Shown: positions 9,870-17,947 of the stretch, piece after piece | How the letters are laid out: the number at the start of each line of letters is the position of its first letter | Numbering within the stretch: position 1 is the first letter of the stretch | Origin: Streptomyces sp. SKN60 | GTDB taxonomy: Bacteria > Actinomycetota > Actinomycetes > Streptomycetales > Streptomycetaceae | Direction: 5' to 3' | Length of the DNA stretch: 64,000 bases | Assembly (NCBI RefSeq): GCF_026236535.1 | Contig: NZ_JAHTMW010000004.1 | Span: 248,001-312,000, forward strand | Program-made: the position numbers and the translations under genes | Notes under the pieces: model-generated | Database searches by the model: none | Told to the model about the DNA's origin: nothing | Seen by the model: only the letters and a program-made list of their open reading frames with translations

Positions 9870-11405
9870 ATGACCGCTTTCGTGTTGGTGTCCGGGCCCT
9901 TCACCGGCGGCTGGGTCTGGGACGAGGTGGCGGAGCGGCTGCGGAAGGCCGGGGCCGCCGCGTACCCGGTGACGCTCACCGGCATGGCGGGGGCCGAGAC
10001 TTCAGAGCCGGAGACGGAGACGGAGGCAGAGACGGAGACGGATCTGGAGACGGATCTGGAGACGCACATCGGGGACGTGCTGCGGGCGATCGACGAGGCG
10101 GGAACCGGCCCGGACGCGGGCGAGGTCGTCCTCGTCGGGCACGACTACGGCATCCATCCGGTGCTCGGGGCCGCCGACCGGCGGGCCGGGCGGGTCGCGC
10201 GGGTGGTCTACCTGGACGCGGGGCTGCCGGGCGACGGGGACCCGGCGAGCGCCTTCGTCCCGGACCCGACCGCCGTCGGGCGGGCCGGCGCGGACAGGCT
10301 CGTACCGCCGCCGTCGGGCGCCGAGTGGGCGCGGTGGGGCAGTACGGAGGGGCTGTCGGCGGCGGTTCTGGCCCGGCTTGACCGGCTGGCCGCGCCGCAG
10401 CCGGTGCGCACCCTGACCCAGCCGCTGCGGCTGACCGGCAGCCCGTTCGGCCGGCCGACGACGGGCGTGCTGTGCACCGCGAACGGCCCGGGGATCTCGG
10501 GCGTGGAGATGCTGCTCGCCGCGGGCCCGCCGCGGTTCCGGGTGCTCGCGTCCCCCACGGTGACCTTCTTCGAGCTGGAGACCGGCCACTGGCCGATGCT
10601 GTCCGCGCCCGGCCCGCTCGCCGAGGTGCTGCTGCGGGCGGCGGCGGACGAGGGCGTGCGGCTCTCCGTACCGGAGACGGCGTCCCCCTTCGAGGGCCGG
10701 GGCTTCCTGCTCGACGTGCCGGAGCGGCCGTCCGAGCGGCACGGACCGATCGACCTGTACCTCCCGGAGGCCGAGGAGCCGCGCCCGGCCGTGCTGTTCG
10801 TGCACGGCGGACCGGTGTCGCCGGACCAGAAGCCGACGCCGCGGGACAGCGACTTCTTCCAGGGGTACGGGCGTTACGTGGCGGGTCTCGGCGTCGTGGG
10901 CGTCACCCTGGACCACCGGCTGTACGGCCTCGCGGACTATCCGCACGCCGCCGAGGACCTGGCGCGGGCCCTGGAGCTGGTCCGGGCGGACCCCCGGGTG
11001 GACCCGGAGCGGATCGCGCTGTGGATCTTCTCCGGCGGCGGCCTGCTCGCGGCTGACTGGCTCGCGGCCCCGCCGCCGTGGCTGCGCTGCGTGGCGCTGA
11101 ACTATCCGGTGCTCGCGCCGCTGGCCGACTGGCGCCAGGTGGACGCCCGCTTCCGCCCTGCGGAGGCGCTGTCGGCGGCGAGCCCGCCGGTCGTGCTGAC
11201 CCGGGCGGGCCTGGAGCATCCGCCGTTCCAGGAGACGGTCGACGCGTTCCTGGCGGTCGCGAAGCGCACGGGCGCCGAGGTCGAGCTGATCGACGTGCCG
11301 CTCGCCCACCACGGTTTCGAGGCGATCGACCACCTCCCCGAGACCCGCGAGGCGGTGACCGGGGCCGCCGCCTCGGTCGTACGGCATCTGACGGCGGGCC
11401 ACTGA
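9870..11405 (+). CDS. Double-domain alpha/beta hydrolase
   Basis: 511 aa, two alpha/beta-hydrolase domains in one chain. Domain 1 (about 1-255) has the LVSGPFTGGWVWDE oxyanion strand and a nucleophile elbow GHDYG (90-94) in which Asp92 replaces the usual Ser, as in epoxide hydrolases and haloalkane dehalogenases. Domain 2 (about 275-511) has FVHGGP and the elbow IFSGGG with Ser388, resembling dienelactone-hydrolase/esterase proteins. An acidic repeat of TET/LET triplets (residues about 46-68) inserts into domain 1 and is encoded by GAGACG-type tandem repeats. GGAGAGGAGAGGG precedes the ATG. The substrate is unknown; MerR control suggests inducible detoxification of an ester or epoxide. Confidence 0.8.
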   Translation: MTAFVLVSGPFTGGWVWDEVAERLRKAGAAAYPVTLTGMAGAETSEPETETEAETETDLETDLETHIGDVLRAIDEAGTGPDAGEVVLVGHDYGIHPVLGAADRRAGRVARVVYLDAGLPGDGDPASAFVPDPTAVGRAGADRLVPPPSGAEWARWGSTEGLSAAVLARLDRLAAPQPVRTLTQPLRLTGSPFGRPTTGVLCTANGPGISGVEMLLAAGPPRFRVLASPTVTFFELETGHWPMLSAPGPLAEVLLRAAADEGVRLSVPETASPFEGRGFLLDVPERPSERHGPIDLYLPEAEEPRPAVLFVHGGPVSPDQKPTPRDSDFFQGYGRYVAGLGVVGVTLDHRLYGLADYPHAAEDLARALELVRADPRVDPERIALWIFSGGGLLAADWLAAPPPWLRCVALNYPVLAPLADWRQVDARFRPAEALSAASPPVVLTRAGLEHPPFQETVDAFLAVAKRTGAEVELIDVPLAHHGFEAIDHLPETREAVTGAAASVVRHLTAGH

Positions 11406-11413
11406 CCCCCGGG

Positions 11414-11446
11414 CCGGGCCGTGCCGGGCCGCCCGGCACGGCCCGG
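11414..11446. terminator. Strong hairpin terminator after the hydrolase gene
   Basis: Perfect 15-bp stem CCGGGCCGTGCCGGG / CCCGGCACGGCCCGG with a 3-nt loop, beginning 8 bp after the hydrolase stop codon. Confidence 0.75.
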
Positions 11447-11498
11447 ACATGGCCCGGACATGGCCGTCAGCAAGATCATCAGTCGATAGTGTGTGTCC

Positions 11499-12182
11499 AT
11501 GTCACGCATACGTCTCACCCTCGCCACCGCCCTCGTCGGGGTGGCCGCGCTCACCGCCTGTTCCTCCGGCGGCGACGGGCCCGCCTCGGCCGACGGCCCG
11601 CAGAAGAAGGAGGAGAAGCCGGCGGCCGCTCCGCGGCCGATCACCGAGGAGCTGAGCCAGGCCCACCTCTCGCAGGCCCTGCTCGGCGACGGCGAGACCC
11701 TTCCCGGCTGGACCCTGCACGACGACAAGTCGGTGACGGACGGGCAGTACTGCAACGGCTCGCGGGACGACGACTCCGTCCCGGCGGGCTGGGTGCGCGG
11801 CAGTGACGCCTCGTACGAGTACAACGGCTCCACGGTCGACATGACGCACATACACATCTGTCTGTTCAAGACGGCCGAGGACGCCCACCGCCAGTACGTG
11901 GCCTGGAAGGGCACCGAGACGAGCAAGCAGCAGAAGCCGAAGGTCCCCGTGGGCGACGAGAACACGCTCGTCATCAACCCCGGTCTCAGTGAGGACTCCG
12001 TCTACGGGTACGTGCGTTCGGGCAAGGTCAACATCCGGGTGCGCACCGAGGGCGGCACCGCGGGCGACCCGTCGGGCACCCAGGCCGTGCTCGCCGCGAC
12101 GCTCAAGCGCCTCCAGGAACTCCAGGACGGCAAGGCGGCGACCGTGACGGCCCCCGACGAACAGGCCGCCGCCCGGCAGTAG
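11499..12182 (+). CDS. Lipoprotein of unknown function
   Basis: 227 aa. Signal peptide with lipobox ALTAC, Cys at about residue 20, followed by a disordered Gly/Ser/Ala/Lys linker. The folded part contains NGSRDDD, a cysteine pair (QYCNG, HICLF) and ends with a helical LKRLQELQ segment. I do not recognise a characterised family; it looks like the sensor-domain-type lipoproteins of Streptomyces. Start ATG at 11499; an alternative GTG lies 6 bp upstream in frame. There is a poor ribosome site and the mRNA may be nearly leaderless. Confidence 0.8.
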   Translation: MSRIRLTLATALVGVAALTACSSGGDGPASADGPQKKEEKPAAAPRPITEELSQAHLSQALLGDGETLPGWTLHDDKSVTDGQYCNGSRDDDSVPAGWVRGSDASYEYNGSTVDMTHIHICLFKTAEDAHRQYVAWKGTETSKQQKPKVPVGDENTLVINPGLSEDSVYGYVRSGKVNIRVRTEGGTAGDPSGTQAVLAATLKRLQELQDGKAATVTAPDEQAAARQ

Positions 12183-12205
12183 CGGCAGTAGCCGCGAGGG
12201 ACTGA

Positions 12206-12222
12206 TGACGAAAGTCTGACGG
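12206..12222 (+). promoter_or_regulatory. Copy (a) of the cluster motif, proposed response-regulator site
   Basis: TGACGAAAGTCTGACGG: two ACG half-sites 11 bp apart with AA between. It ends 50 bp before the GTG of the molybdopterin oxidoreductase gene. The other copies are at 13625, 17182 and 20973. Confidence 0.5.
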
Positions 12223-12272
12223 AACGGCGCCGGCCCTGTTCCCGGGCGGGGACAGCTGGTCGTATCGGGGGT

Positions 12273-12986
12273 GTGAACAGCACAGACGAACACCCCCGAG
12301 GCACCCCCGTGGGCCGCCGCGTCGTCCTCGGTCTGCTCGGGCTCGGCGCCGCCGGCGTCGCGGCGGGGCCGTACCTCCAGCAGGCCCAGAGCGCCGTCGC
12401 CGCCAAGGATCCGACCGGGCTGACCGCGCTGCTGCCGGGCGGCGGCGGCTTCCGCTACTACTCCGTGGTCTCCTCGGTGCCGGCCCGCACCGAGCGGACC
12501 TACACGTTGACGGTGGACGGCCTGGTCGAGCGGCCGGCCCGCCACCGCCTGGCCGACCTGCGGGCCATGCCGCAGCGCCGCATCGTGCGGGACGTGCAGT
12601 GTGTGACCGGCTGGCGGGTGCCGGACACCCCGTTCGAGGGCGTCTCCCTCGCGCACCTGCTTGACGTCGCGGGGGTACGAGAGGGGGCCGGCGCGGTGCG
12701 GTTCACCTGCTTCGACGGCACGTACACCGAGAGCCTCACGCTCGATCAGGCACGCCGAGACGACGTCCTGCTGGCGCTGCGGATGCAGGACGCCCCGATC
12801 TCCCATGCCCACGGCGGGCCGGTACGGCTGTATGTGGCGCCGATGTACTTCTACAAGTCCGCCAAGTGGCTGTCGGGCATCACCGTCACCCCGACGGTGC
12901 GGCCGGGCTACTGGGAGCGGTACGGCTACGACGTCGACGCCTGGGTCGGCCGGTCGAACGGGCGGGACGATGCGCCGACCGCCTGA
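12273..12986 (+). CDS. Tat-exported molybdopterin-dependent oxidoreductase (sulfite oxidase / MsrP fold)
   Basis: 237 aa. The N-terminus has a twin-arginine pair followed by a hydrophobic run (GRRVVLGLLGLGAAG), consistent with Tat export of a folded Mo protein. The body has the sulfite-oxidase fold: YTLTVDGLVERP, then VQCVTGW with the molybdenum-ligand Cys, FEGVSLAHLL, and the C-terminal LYVAPMYFYKSAKWLSGI with YWERYGY. It is close to MsrP/YedY, which reduces oxidised methionine in periplasmic proteins. The next gene, overlapping by 17 bp, encodes a cytochrome-b membrane partner, matching MsrPQ-type pairs. The GTG start sits only a few bases after a -10-like TATCGG, so the message may be leaderless. 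The substrate is inferred, not shown. Confidence 0.88.
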   Translation: MNSTDEHPRGTPVGRRVVLGLLGLGAAGVAAGPYLQQAQSAVAAKDPTGLTALLPGGGGFRYYSVVSSVPARTERTYTLTVDGLVERPARHRLADLRAMPQRRIVRDVQCVTGWRVPDTPFEGVSLAHLLDVAGVREGAGAVRFTCFDGTYTESLTLDQARRDDVLLALRMQDAPISHAHGGPVRLYVAPMYFYKSAKWLSGITVTPTVRPGYWERYGYDVDAWVGRSNGRDDAPTA

Positions 12987-13638
12987 CTCCGCCTCCGACG
13001 TCGAATCCGGCTCCGATTCCGGCTCCGAATCCGGCCGTCTGCTGCGCTTCGCCCGCCCCGTGCGCTGGGCGCATCGCACCACCGCGGCGCTGATGCTGAT
13101 GTGCCTGGCCACCGCCGCCTGTCTGTACGTGACGCCCCTGGCCGAACTGGTCGGGCGCCGCCGGCTGGTCGTGACCGTGCACGTGTGGTGCGGTCTCGCC
13201 CTGCCCGTACCCCTGCTGTGCGGACTGCTCTTCCGGGCGCTGCGCGCGGACGCGGCCCGGCTCAGCCGGTTCACCCCGCTCGACCGGGCGTGGCTGCGGG
13301 CGGTGCGGTCCCGTGATCCGTACCGCCCGGCGGGGAAGTTCAACGCCGGGCAGAAGCTGTACGCGCAGTGGACGCTCGGGACGATGCTCGTGCTCGTCGG
13401 TACGGGACTGCTGATGTGGCTCACCCACCTCGCGCCGCCGTCGGCGCGGACCGGTGCGACGTTCGTCCACGACTGGCTCGCCGTGGCGGTCGCCGTGGTG
13501 ACGGCCGGGCACATCCGGATGGCGGCGCGGGATCCGGAGGCCCGGCTCGGGATGCGCACAGGTCTGGTGGACCGCGACTGGGCCGCGCGGGAGCACCCGC
13601 ACTGGAGACGGGAGCGGCGAGCTCTTACGGAAAGGTGA
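12970..13638 (+). CDS. Cytochrome b561-type membrane subunit, partner of the Mo oxidoreductase
   Basis: 222 aa. After a Ser/Asp/Glu-rich cytosolic head (residues 2-22) come four hydrophobic helices: about 38-56 (MLMCLATAACLYV), 65-85 (VHVWCGLALPVPLLCGLLF), 130-150 (TLGTMLVLVGTGLLMWL) and 165-182 (VHDWLAVAVAVVTAGH). Histidines in WAHR, VHVW, VHDW and AGHI are placed as heme ligands. This matches the diheme cytochrome b of formate-dehydrogenase gamma/b561 type, which passes quinol electrons to an exported Mo enzyme. It overlaps the preceding gene by 17 bp, so the two are co-translated. Confidence 0.85.
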   Translation: MRRPPDSASDVESGSDSGSESGRLLRFARPVRWAHRTTAALMLMCLATAACLYVTPLAELVGRRRLVVTVHVWCGLALPVPLLCGLLFRALRADAARLSRFTPLDRAWLRAVRSRDPYRPAGKFNAGQKLYAQWTLGTMLVLVGTGLLMWLTHLAPPSARTGATFVHDWLAVAVAVVTAGHIRMAARDPEARLGMRTGLVDRDWAAREHPHWRRERRALTER

Positions 13639-13641
13639 CGG
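13625..13641 (+). promoter_or_regulatory. Copy (b) of the cluster motif, upstream of the epimerase gene
   Basis: TTACGGAAAGGTGACGG, overlapping the last codons of the cytochrome gene and ending 51 bp before the epimerase ATG. A -10-like TAGCGT (13679-13684) lies 8 nt before the ATG, suggesting a leaderless message from its own promoter. Confidence 0.5.
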
Positions 13642-13692
13642 GAGGCCGTGGTGCGGGCCGGACCGGGCCTCGGCCCTCTAGCGTGGGGCGGT

Positions 13693-14742
13693 ATGCGGGT
13701 ATTGGTCACCGGCGGAGCCGGTTTCATCGGAACCCAGATCGTCGACGCGCTCCTCGCGCGCGGCCATGATGTCGTCTCGTACGACGTCCTGCTGCCGTCC
13801 GCGCACTCCGGTCCGCCGCGCGCGGCGCGCCCCGGTGAGGAGCTGGTCGTCGCGGACGTCCGGGACGGCACGGCCGTCGCGGAGGCCCTGCGGGGCGTGG
13901 ACGCGGTGTGCCACCAGGCGGCGATGGTGGGCCTGGGCAAGGACTTCGCGGACGCGCCGGAGTACGTCGGGTGCAACGATCTCGGCACGGCGGTGCTCCT
14001 TGCCGCGATGGCCGGGGCCGGCGTGCGGGAGTTGGTCCTCGCCGGCTCGATGGTGGTCTACGGCGAGGGCCGCTACGAGTGCGCCCGGCACGGTGTGGTG
14101 CGGCCGGCCCCGCGCCGGGAGGCGGATCTGGCGGCGGGCCGCTTCGAACCCGGCTGCCCGCTGTGCGGGGCCGCACTCACGCCGGGCCTCGTGACCGAGG
14201 ACGCGCCGGCGGACCCGCGCAACGTCTACGCCGCGACGAAGCTCGCGCAGGAACACCTCGCCGCCGCCTGGGCCCGCGCGACCGGCGGCCGGACGGTGTC
14301 GCTGCGCTACCACAACGTCTACGGCCCCGGCATGCCCCGGGACACCCCGTACGCCGGCGTGGCCTCCCTGTTCCGCTCCGCGCTCGCCCGCGGCGAGGCC
14401 CCCCGCGTCTTCGAGGACGGCGGTCAGCGCCGCGACTTCGTCCACGTCCGGGACGTCGCCGAGGCGGCGGTCCTGGCCCTGGAGGCCGCGCACGGCCTGG
14501 CCGACGGCTCGTTCACCGCCTACAACACCGGCAGCGGCGATCCCCGTACCGTCGGAGACATGGCCCGCGCGCTCGCCCGCGCGTACGGCGGGCCGCTGCC
14601 GGTGACCACTGGCGAGTACCGGCTCGGCGACGTCCGCCACGTGACGGCGGACTCGTCCCGGCTCCGCCGGGAGCTCGGCTGGAAGCCGCAGGTCGGATTC
14701 GAGGCCGGAATGCGGGAGTTCGCGCGCGCGGAGCTGCGCTAG
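13693..14742 (+). CDS. NAD-dependent epimerase/dehydratase (extended SDR)
   Basis: 349 aa. Rossmann motif TGGAGFIG (residues 6-13), active-site Ser in LAGSMVVYGEG, catalytic Tyr179-x3-Lys183 in NVYAATK, and the sugar-binding RYHNVYGPGMP and FEDGGQRRDFVHV segments. These point to a UDP- or dTDP-sugar epimerase/dehydratase. An unusual insertion (about 120-165) carries a zinc-ribbon-like set of cysteines (YECARHG ... GCPLCGA), which I have not seen in GalE/RmlB. It belongs by position and shared motif to the glycosyltransferase/Mo-enzyme cluster and could feed a nucleotide sugar to its glycosyltransferases. Confidence 0.88.
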   Translation: MRVLVTGGAGFIGTQIVDALLARGHDVVSYDVLLPSAHSGPPRAARPGEELVVADVRDGTAVAEALRGVDAVCHQAAMVGLGKDFADAPEYVGCNDLGTAVLLAAMAGAGVRELVLAGSMVVYGEGRYECARHGVVRPAPRREADLAAGRFEPGCPLCGAALTPGLVTEDAPADPRNVYAATKLAQEHLAAAWARATGGRTVSLRYHNVYGPGMPRDTPYAGVASLFRSALARGEAPRVFEDGGQRRDFVHVRDVAEAAVLALEAAHGLADGSFTAYNTGSGDPRTVGDMARALARAYGGPLPVTTGEYRLGDVRHVTADSSRLRRELGWKPQVGFEAGMREFARAELR

Positions 14743-15103
14743 CGGCTGTCTTGTCGATCAGGCCGGATCGGGGAGCCGCTCCCCCACAGCCCCCGCCTGG
14801 GTGTGGACACCACCGGGCCCGCAGGGCCCAGGGGCGTGCCGTGCTGGGGGCACCACCCAGGCGAAGCGCTGCAGGTCGGTGAGACACCCCCTGACGGCCC
14901 GGTCGCCGGAGCAGCACGAGCCCCTCCGGCCCGGGCGGGCCTGGACCGGGCCGGGGCGCGGGGGCGAGAGCTGGGTGGACGAGGGCGAGGCCGGCCGGGC
15001 CGGCCGTCGGGCCCGGCCGGAGGGCGCAGGGCGGCCGGAGCCCAGCGTCGGGGTGCGGGGCCGCCGGGCCCGGCGGAGGGCCCGCGTCGAGGCCGGTGCC
15101 GGG
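14743..15103. other. 361-bp convergent intergenic region with nested inverted repeats
   Basis: No gene seen. Outer arms CGCCTGGGTG (14794-14803) and CACCCAGGCG (14854-14863) enclose an inner perfect hairpin GGGCCC-gca-GGGCCC (14815-14829) and a weaker GTGCC/GGCAC pair. The folded form would be a branched structure. It lies between convergent genes and is probably a two-way terminator; a structured RNA is possible. Confidence 0.5.
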
Positions 15104-16216
15104 TCAGTTCAGTGCGACCGGCAGGGTGACCTCGAAGCGGCAGCCGCCCGGGACGTTGTGGACCTCGGTGCGGCCCGCGTGGGCCTCGACGATGCCGCGG
15201 ACGATGGCGAGGCCGAGGCCGGCGCCGCCTGGTGGGGTGCGGGCCTCGGTGCCGCGCCAGCCGGTGTCGAAGACGCGGGGCAGGTCGTCGTCGGCGATGC
15301 CGCCGCAGCCGTCCGTGACGGACAGGACGACGGCGCCGGCACGCCGTTCGGCCGCCACCGCGACCGTGCCGTCGGCCGGTGTGTGGCGGATGGCGTTGAC
15401 GAGCAGGTTCGCGAGGACCCGGGTCATCTCCTTGCCGTCCACCTCGACGGGCACCGCTTCGACCTCCTCCCCCACCAGCCGCACCCCGTGCTCGCGGGCG
15501 AGCGGGTCGGCGCCGCTCAGGGCGTCGCCCACGAGGTCGTACACGGACATGCGACTCGGGCTGATGGCCAGCGCGCCGGCGTGGATGCGGGAGAGTTCGA
15601 AGAGGTCGGTGACCATGGTCGTGAGGCGCTCGACCTCGGTGCGGATCTGCCGGTGGTAGCGGGCGGGGTCGGCGGCCACTCCGTCCTCCAGGGCCTCCGC
15701 CATGGCCCGCAGTCCCGCCAGCGGGGTGCGCAGGTCGTGGGAGATCCACGCGACGAGTTCTCTGCGGGAGGCCTCCAGGGACCGCTCACGGCGCCGGGAG
15801 GCGTCCAGCTTCGCGCTGGTGGCGGCCAGTTCCCGGGTGAGCGCGGCGAGTTCGGCGGTGGCGGCGCCGTCCGGGGCGGCGAAGCTGCCGCCGTCGCCGA
15901 AGTCGCGCGCGGCGCGGGCGAGGGCGCGGCTGCGGGCCACCACCCAGCGGCCCAGGACCAGGGCGGTGCCGAGCGAGACGAGCGCCGCCATGGCCACGAC
16001 GACGGTCACCACCCACAGGTCGTGCGCGGACAGGAACATCGCCTGGGCGACCGCGAGCGTCCCAGCGAGCATCGCGGTCACCGTGACGGCCGCGACCACG
16101 GTCAGGGAGACCGCGACCGAGCGGCGCCGTACGAGGCGGAGCACCAGCGCTCCGCCGATCCCGGCGCACACGGCCCCGGCCAGGGCGAACCCCGCGATCA
16201 GCAGGAGGTCCTTCAT
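15104..16216 (-). CDS. Sensor histidine kinase
   Basis: 370 aa. Three closely spaced N-terminal helices (about 3-27, 34-60, 68-92) with almost no extracytoplasmic loop, then a linker, the HisKA phospho-acceptor in WISHDLRTPL (His160), the N-box NLLVNAIRHTP, G1 DGCGGI and G2 GGAGLGLAIV. The lack of a sensor domain suggests it senses within the membrane or through a partner. Its start codon overlaps the response-regulator stop (ATGA), so the pair is co-translated. It faces the epimerase gene, with the Mo-enzyme and glycosyltransferase genes on both sides. Confidence 0.93.
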   Translation of the reverse strand: MKDLLLIAGFALAGAVCAGIGGALVLRLVRRRSVAVSLTVVAAVTVTAMLAGTLAVAQAMFLSAHDLWVVTVVVAMAALVSLGTALVLGRWVVARSRALARAARDFGDGGSFAAPDGAATAELAALTRELAATSAKLDASRRRERSLEASRRELVAWISHDLRTPLAGLRAMAEALEDGVAADPARYHRQIRTEVERLTTMVTDLFELSRIHAGALAISPSRMSVYDLVGDALSGADPLAREHGVRLVGEEVEAVPVEVDGKEMTRVLANLLVNAIRHTPADGTVAVAAERRAGAVVLSVTDGCGGIADDDLPRVFDTGWRGTEARTPPGGAGLGLAIVRGIVEAHAGRTEVHNVPGGCRFEVTLPVALN

Positions 16217-17121
16217 GCCGCTCCGCCTTCCGTCCCGTCGCCTTCCGGCTCGAAGCGGTAGCCGACGCCCCACACGGTACGGATGAGCCGGGGCCGGGCC
16301 GGGTCGTCCTCGATCTTGGCGCGCAGGCGCCGCACGTGGACCGTGACCGTGGACAGGTCGCCGAAGTCCCAGCCCCATACCTGCCGCATCAGTTCCTCCC
16401 TGGTGTGCGCGGCGCCGGGGTGCTCCAGAAGGTACGCGAGGAGGTCGAACTCACGGAGTGTGAGGGCGAGTTCACGGCCCGCCCGGGTGGCCCGGCGGGT
16501 GACCGGGTCGACGGTGAGACCGGCGGCGCGCAGGACCGGCCGGGGAGCCGCCGGTCCGGTGGCCGCGCGGCTGCGGCGCAGCACGGACTCGACCCGCAGC
16601 ACCAGCTCGCGCGGGCTGAACGGCTTGGTGACGTAGTCGTCCGCGCCGACCTCCAGGCCGGTGATCCGGTCCTCCTCGTCACCGCGCGCGGTCAGCATGA
16701 TCACCGGAACGGGCCCGGTCTCCCGCAGCCTGCGGCACACCTCCAGGCCGTCGAGGCCCGGCAGCATGAGGTCGAGGAGCACGAGGTCCGGCCACCGCTC
16801 ACCGGCGCGCAGCAGGGCCTCGGGGCCGTCGGCCGCGTGCTCCACGGCGAAACCGGACCGGTCGAGGTAGCCGGTCACCACCTCGGCCACGGTCGGGTCG
16901 TCGTCCACGACCAGGATCCGGGCCGCGGGCCGCGGCTCGGGCCGGGCCTCGGGCCGGGGCTCGGCCCGGAACTCGGGCCGGAGTTCGGGCCTGGTCTCAG
17001 GCCGGTCCACAGGCCGGGGCTCGGCCCGGAGCTCGGGCCTGGTCTCAGGCCGGTCCACAGGCCGGGGCTCGGCCCGGAGCTCGGTCCGGTCCACGGACCC
17101 GGGGGCGCTGTGCTCGTTCAT
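16213..17121 (-). CDS. OmpR/PhoB-family response regulator with repetitive N-terminal extension
   Basis: 302 aa. Receiver domain from about residue 66: acidic pocket VVDDD, phospho-acceptor Asp117 in LLDLMLPG, and signalling Thr/Lys in LTARGD and TKPFSP. The winged-helix DNA-binding domain ends in VTVHVRRLRAKIEDD and GVGYRFEPEG. The first 65 residues are unusual: an Arg/Pro/Glu-rich tract with two near-identical 16-residue units (RAEPRPVDRPETRPEL), encoded by 48-bp direct repeats. ATG at 17121 lies 7 nt from a weak -10, so it may be leaderless. A motif copy at 17182-17198 suggests autoregulation. Confidence 0.93.
   Translation of the reverse strand: MNEHSAPGSVDRTELRAEPRPVDRPETRPELRAEPRPVDRPETRPELRPEFRAEPRPEARPEPRPAARILVVDDDPTVAEVVTGYLDRSGFAVEHAADGPEALLRAGERWPDLVLLDLMLPGLDGLEVCRRLRETGPVPVIMLTARGDEEDRITGLEVGADDYVTKPFSPRELVLRVESVLRRSRAATGPAAPRPVLRAAGLTVDPVTRRATRAGRELALTLREFDLLAYLLEHPGAAHTREELMRQVWGWDFGDLSTVTVHVRRLRAKIEDDPARPRLIRTVWGVGYRFEPEGDGTEGGAA
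16991..17084 (-). repeat. 48-bp tandem direct repeat within the response-regulator gene
   Basis: Two near-perfect copies with period 48 bp (for example GGTCTCAGGCCGGTCCACAG at 16993 and again at 17041). The period is a multiple of three, so the frame is kept and copy number can vary without breaking the protein. Confidence 0.85.
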
Positions 17122-17181
17122 GCCGCCCAGCGTCGCATCCGCCGCACCCGGGGTCACCGCCACCCGGGGGTACGAGGGCCG

Positions 17182-17198
17182 CCGTCCGCGTTTCGTAA
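17182..17198 (-). promoter_or_regulatory. Copy (c) of the cluster motif between response regulator and GT2 genes
   Basis: On the minus strand TTACGAAACGCGGACGG, with the same ACG-(8 bp)-ACG pattern. It ends 60 bp before the response-regulator start and, in the opposite direction, 47 bp before the GT2 start, so it may serve both divergent promoters. Confidence 0.5.
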
Positions 17199-17245
17199 GG
17201 ACTTCCGCGCCCCCGATCCACCGGCTGCTTCCTACGGTGGGAGCC

Positions 17246-17947
17246 GTGACACTCATGACCGTAGATGTCGTCCTTCCCTGTCTCGACGAGGCCGAGGCGC
17301 TGCCCTGGGTGCTCTCCCGCGTCCCGGCCGGCTGGCGGGCGATCGTCGTCGACAACGGCTCCAGCGACGGCTCCGCCGGCATCGCGGCCGGCCTCGGGGC
17401 CACCGTGGTGACCGAGCCCCGGCGCGGTTTCGGTGCCGCCTGCCACGCCGGGCTGCTCGCCTCCGACGCCGAGTTCGTCTGCTTCTGCGACTGCGACGCC
17501 TCCCTCGACCCCGGCCTGTTGCCGGACCTCGTCGCCGCGGTGGCCGACGGCTCCGCCGACCTCCTGCTCGGCCGCCGCCGCCCCACCGCGCGCGGCGCCT
17601 GGCCGGTCCACGCCCGGGCGGGCAACCTGGCGCTTTCCTGGCTGCTGCGCCGCCGTACCGGCCTCCGGCTGCACGACCTCGGCCCGCTGCGGGCCGCCCG
17701 CCGCGAGGCGCTCCTCGGGCTCGGGCTCACCGACCGGCGCAGCGGCTACCCGCTCCAGATGGTCGTGCGGGCGGCCGACGCGGGCTGGCGGGTGCGGGAG
17801 GTCGACGTGCCGTATCTGCCGCGGGCCGGACGGTCGAAGGTCACGGGCACCTGGCGGGGCACCTGGCAGGCGGTCCGTGACATGCGCAAGGTGCTCGACG
17901 AGCCGGCGCCGACGCGCGGGACCCCGACGGCCGGAGTGCGCCCGTGA
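17246..17947 (+). CDS. Family 2 glycosyltransferase
   Basis: 233 aa GT-A fold enzyme: VVLPCLDEAEALP at the N-terminus, nucleotide-binding VVDNGSSDGSA, acceptor strand RRGFGAACHAGL, and metal-binding DCDAS in the FCDCD strand. It resembles dolichol-phosphate mannose synthases but lacks membrane helices. GTG start with -10-like TACGGT (17233-17238) 7 nt upstream, so perhaps leaderless. Its stop overlaps the next start (GTGA), starting a three-gene translationally coupled operon GT2-DUF2064-methyltransferase. It likely glycosylates a lipid carrier or small molecule for the envelope. Confidence 0.88.
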   Translation: MTLMTVDVVLPCLDEAEALPWVLSRVPAGWRAIVVDNGSSDGSAGIAAGLGATVVTEPRRGFGAACHAGLLASDAEFVCFCDCDASLDPGLLPDLVAAVADGSADLLLGRRRPTARGAWPVHARAGNLALSWLLRRRTGLRLHDLGPLRAARREALLGLGLTDRRSGYPLQMVVRAADAGWRVREVDVPYLPRAGRSKVTGTWRGTWQAVRDMRKVLDEPAPTRGTPTAGVRP

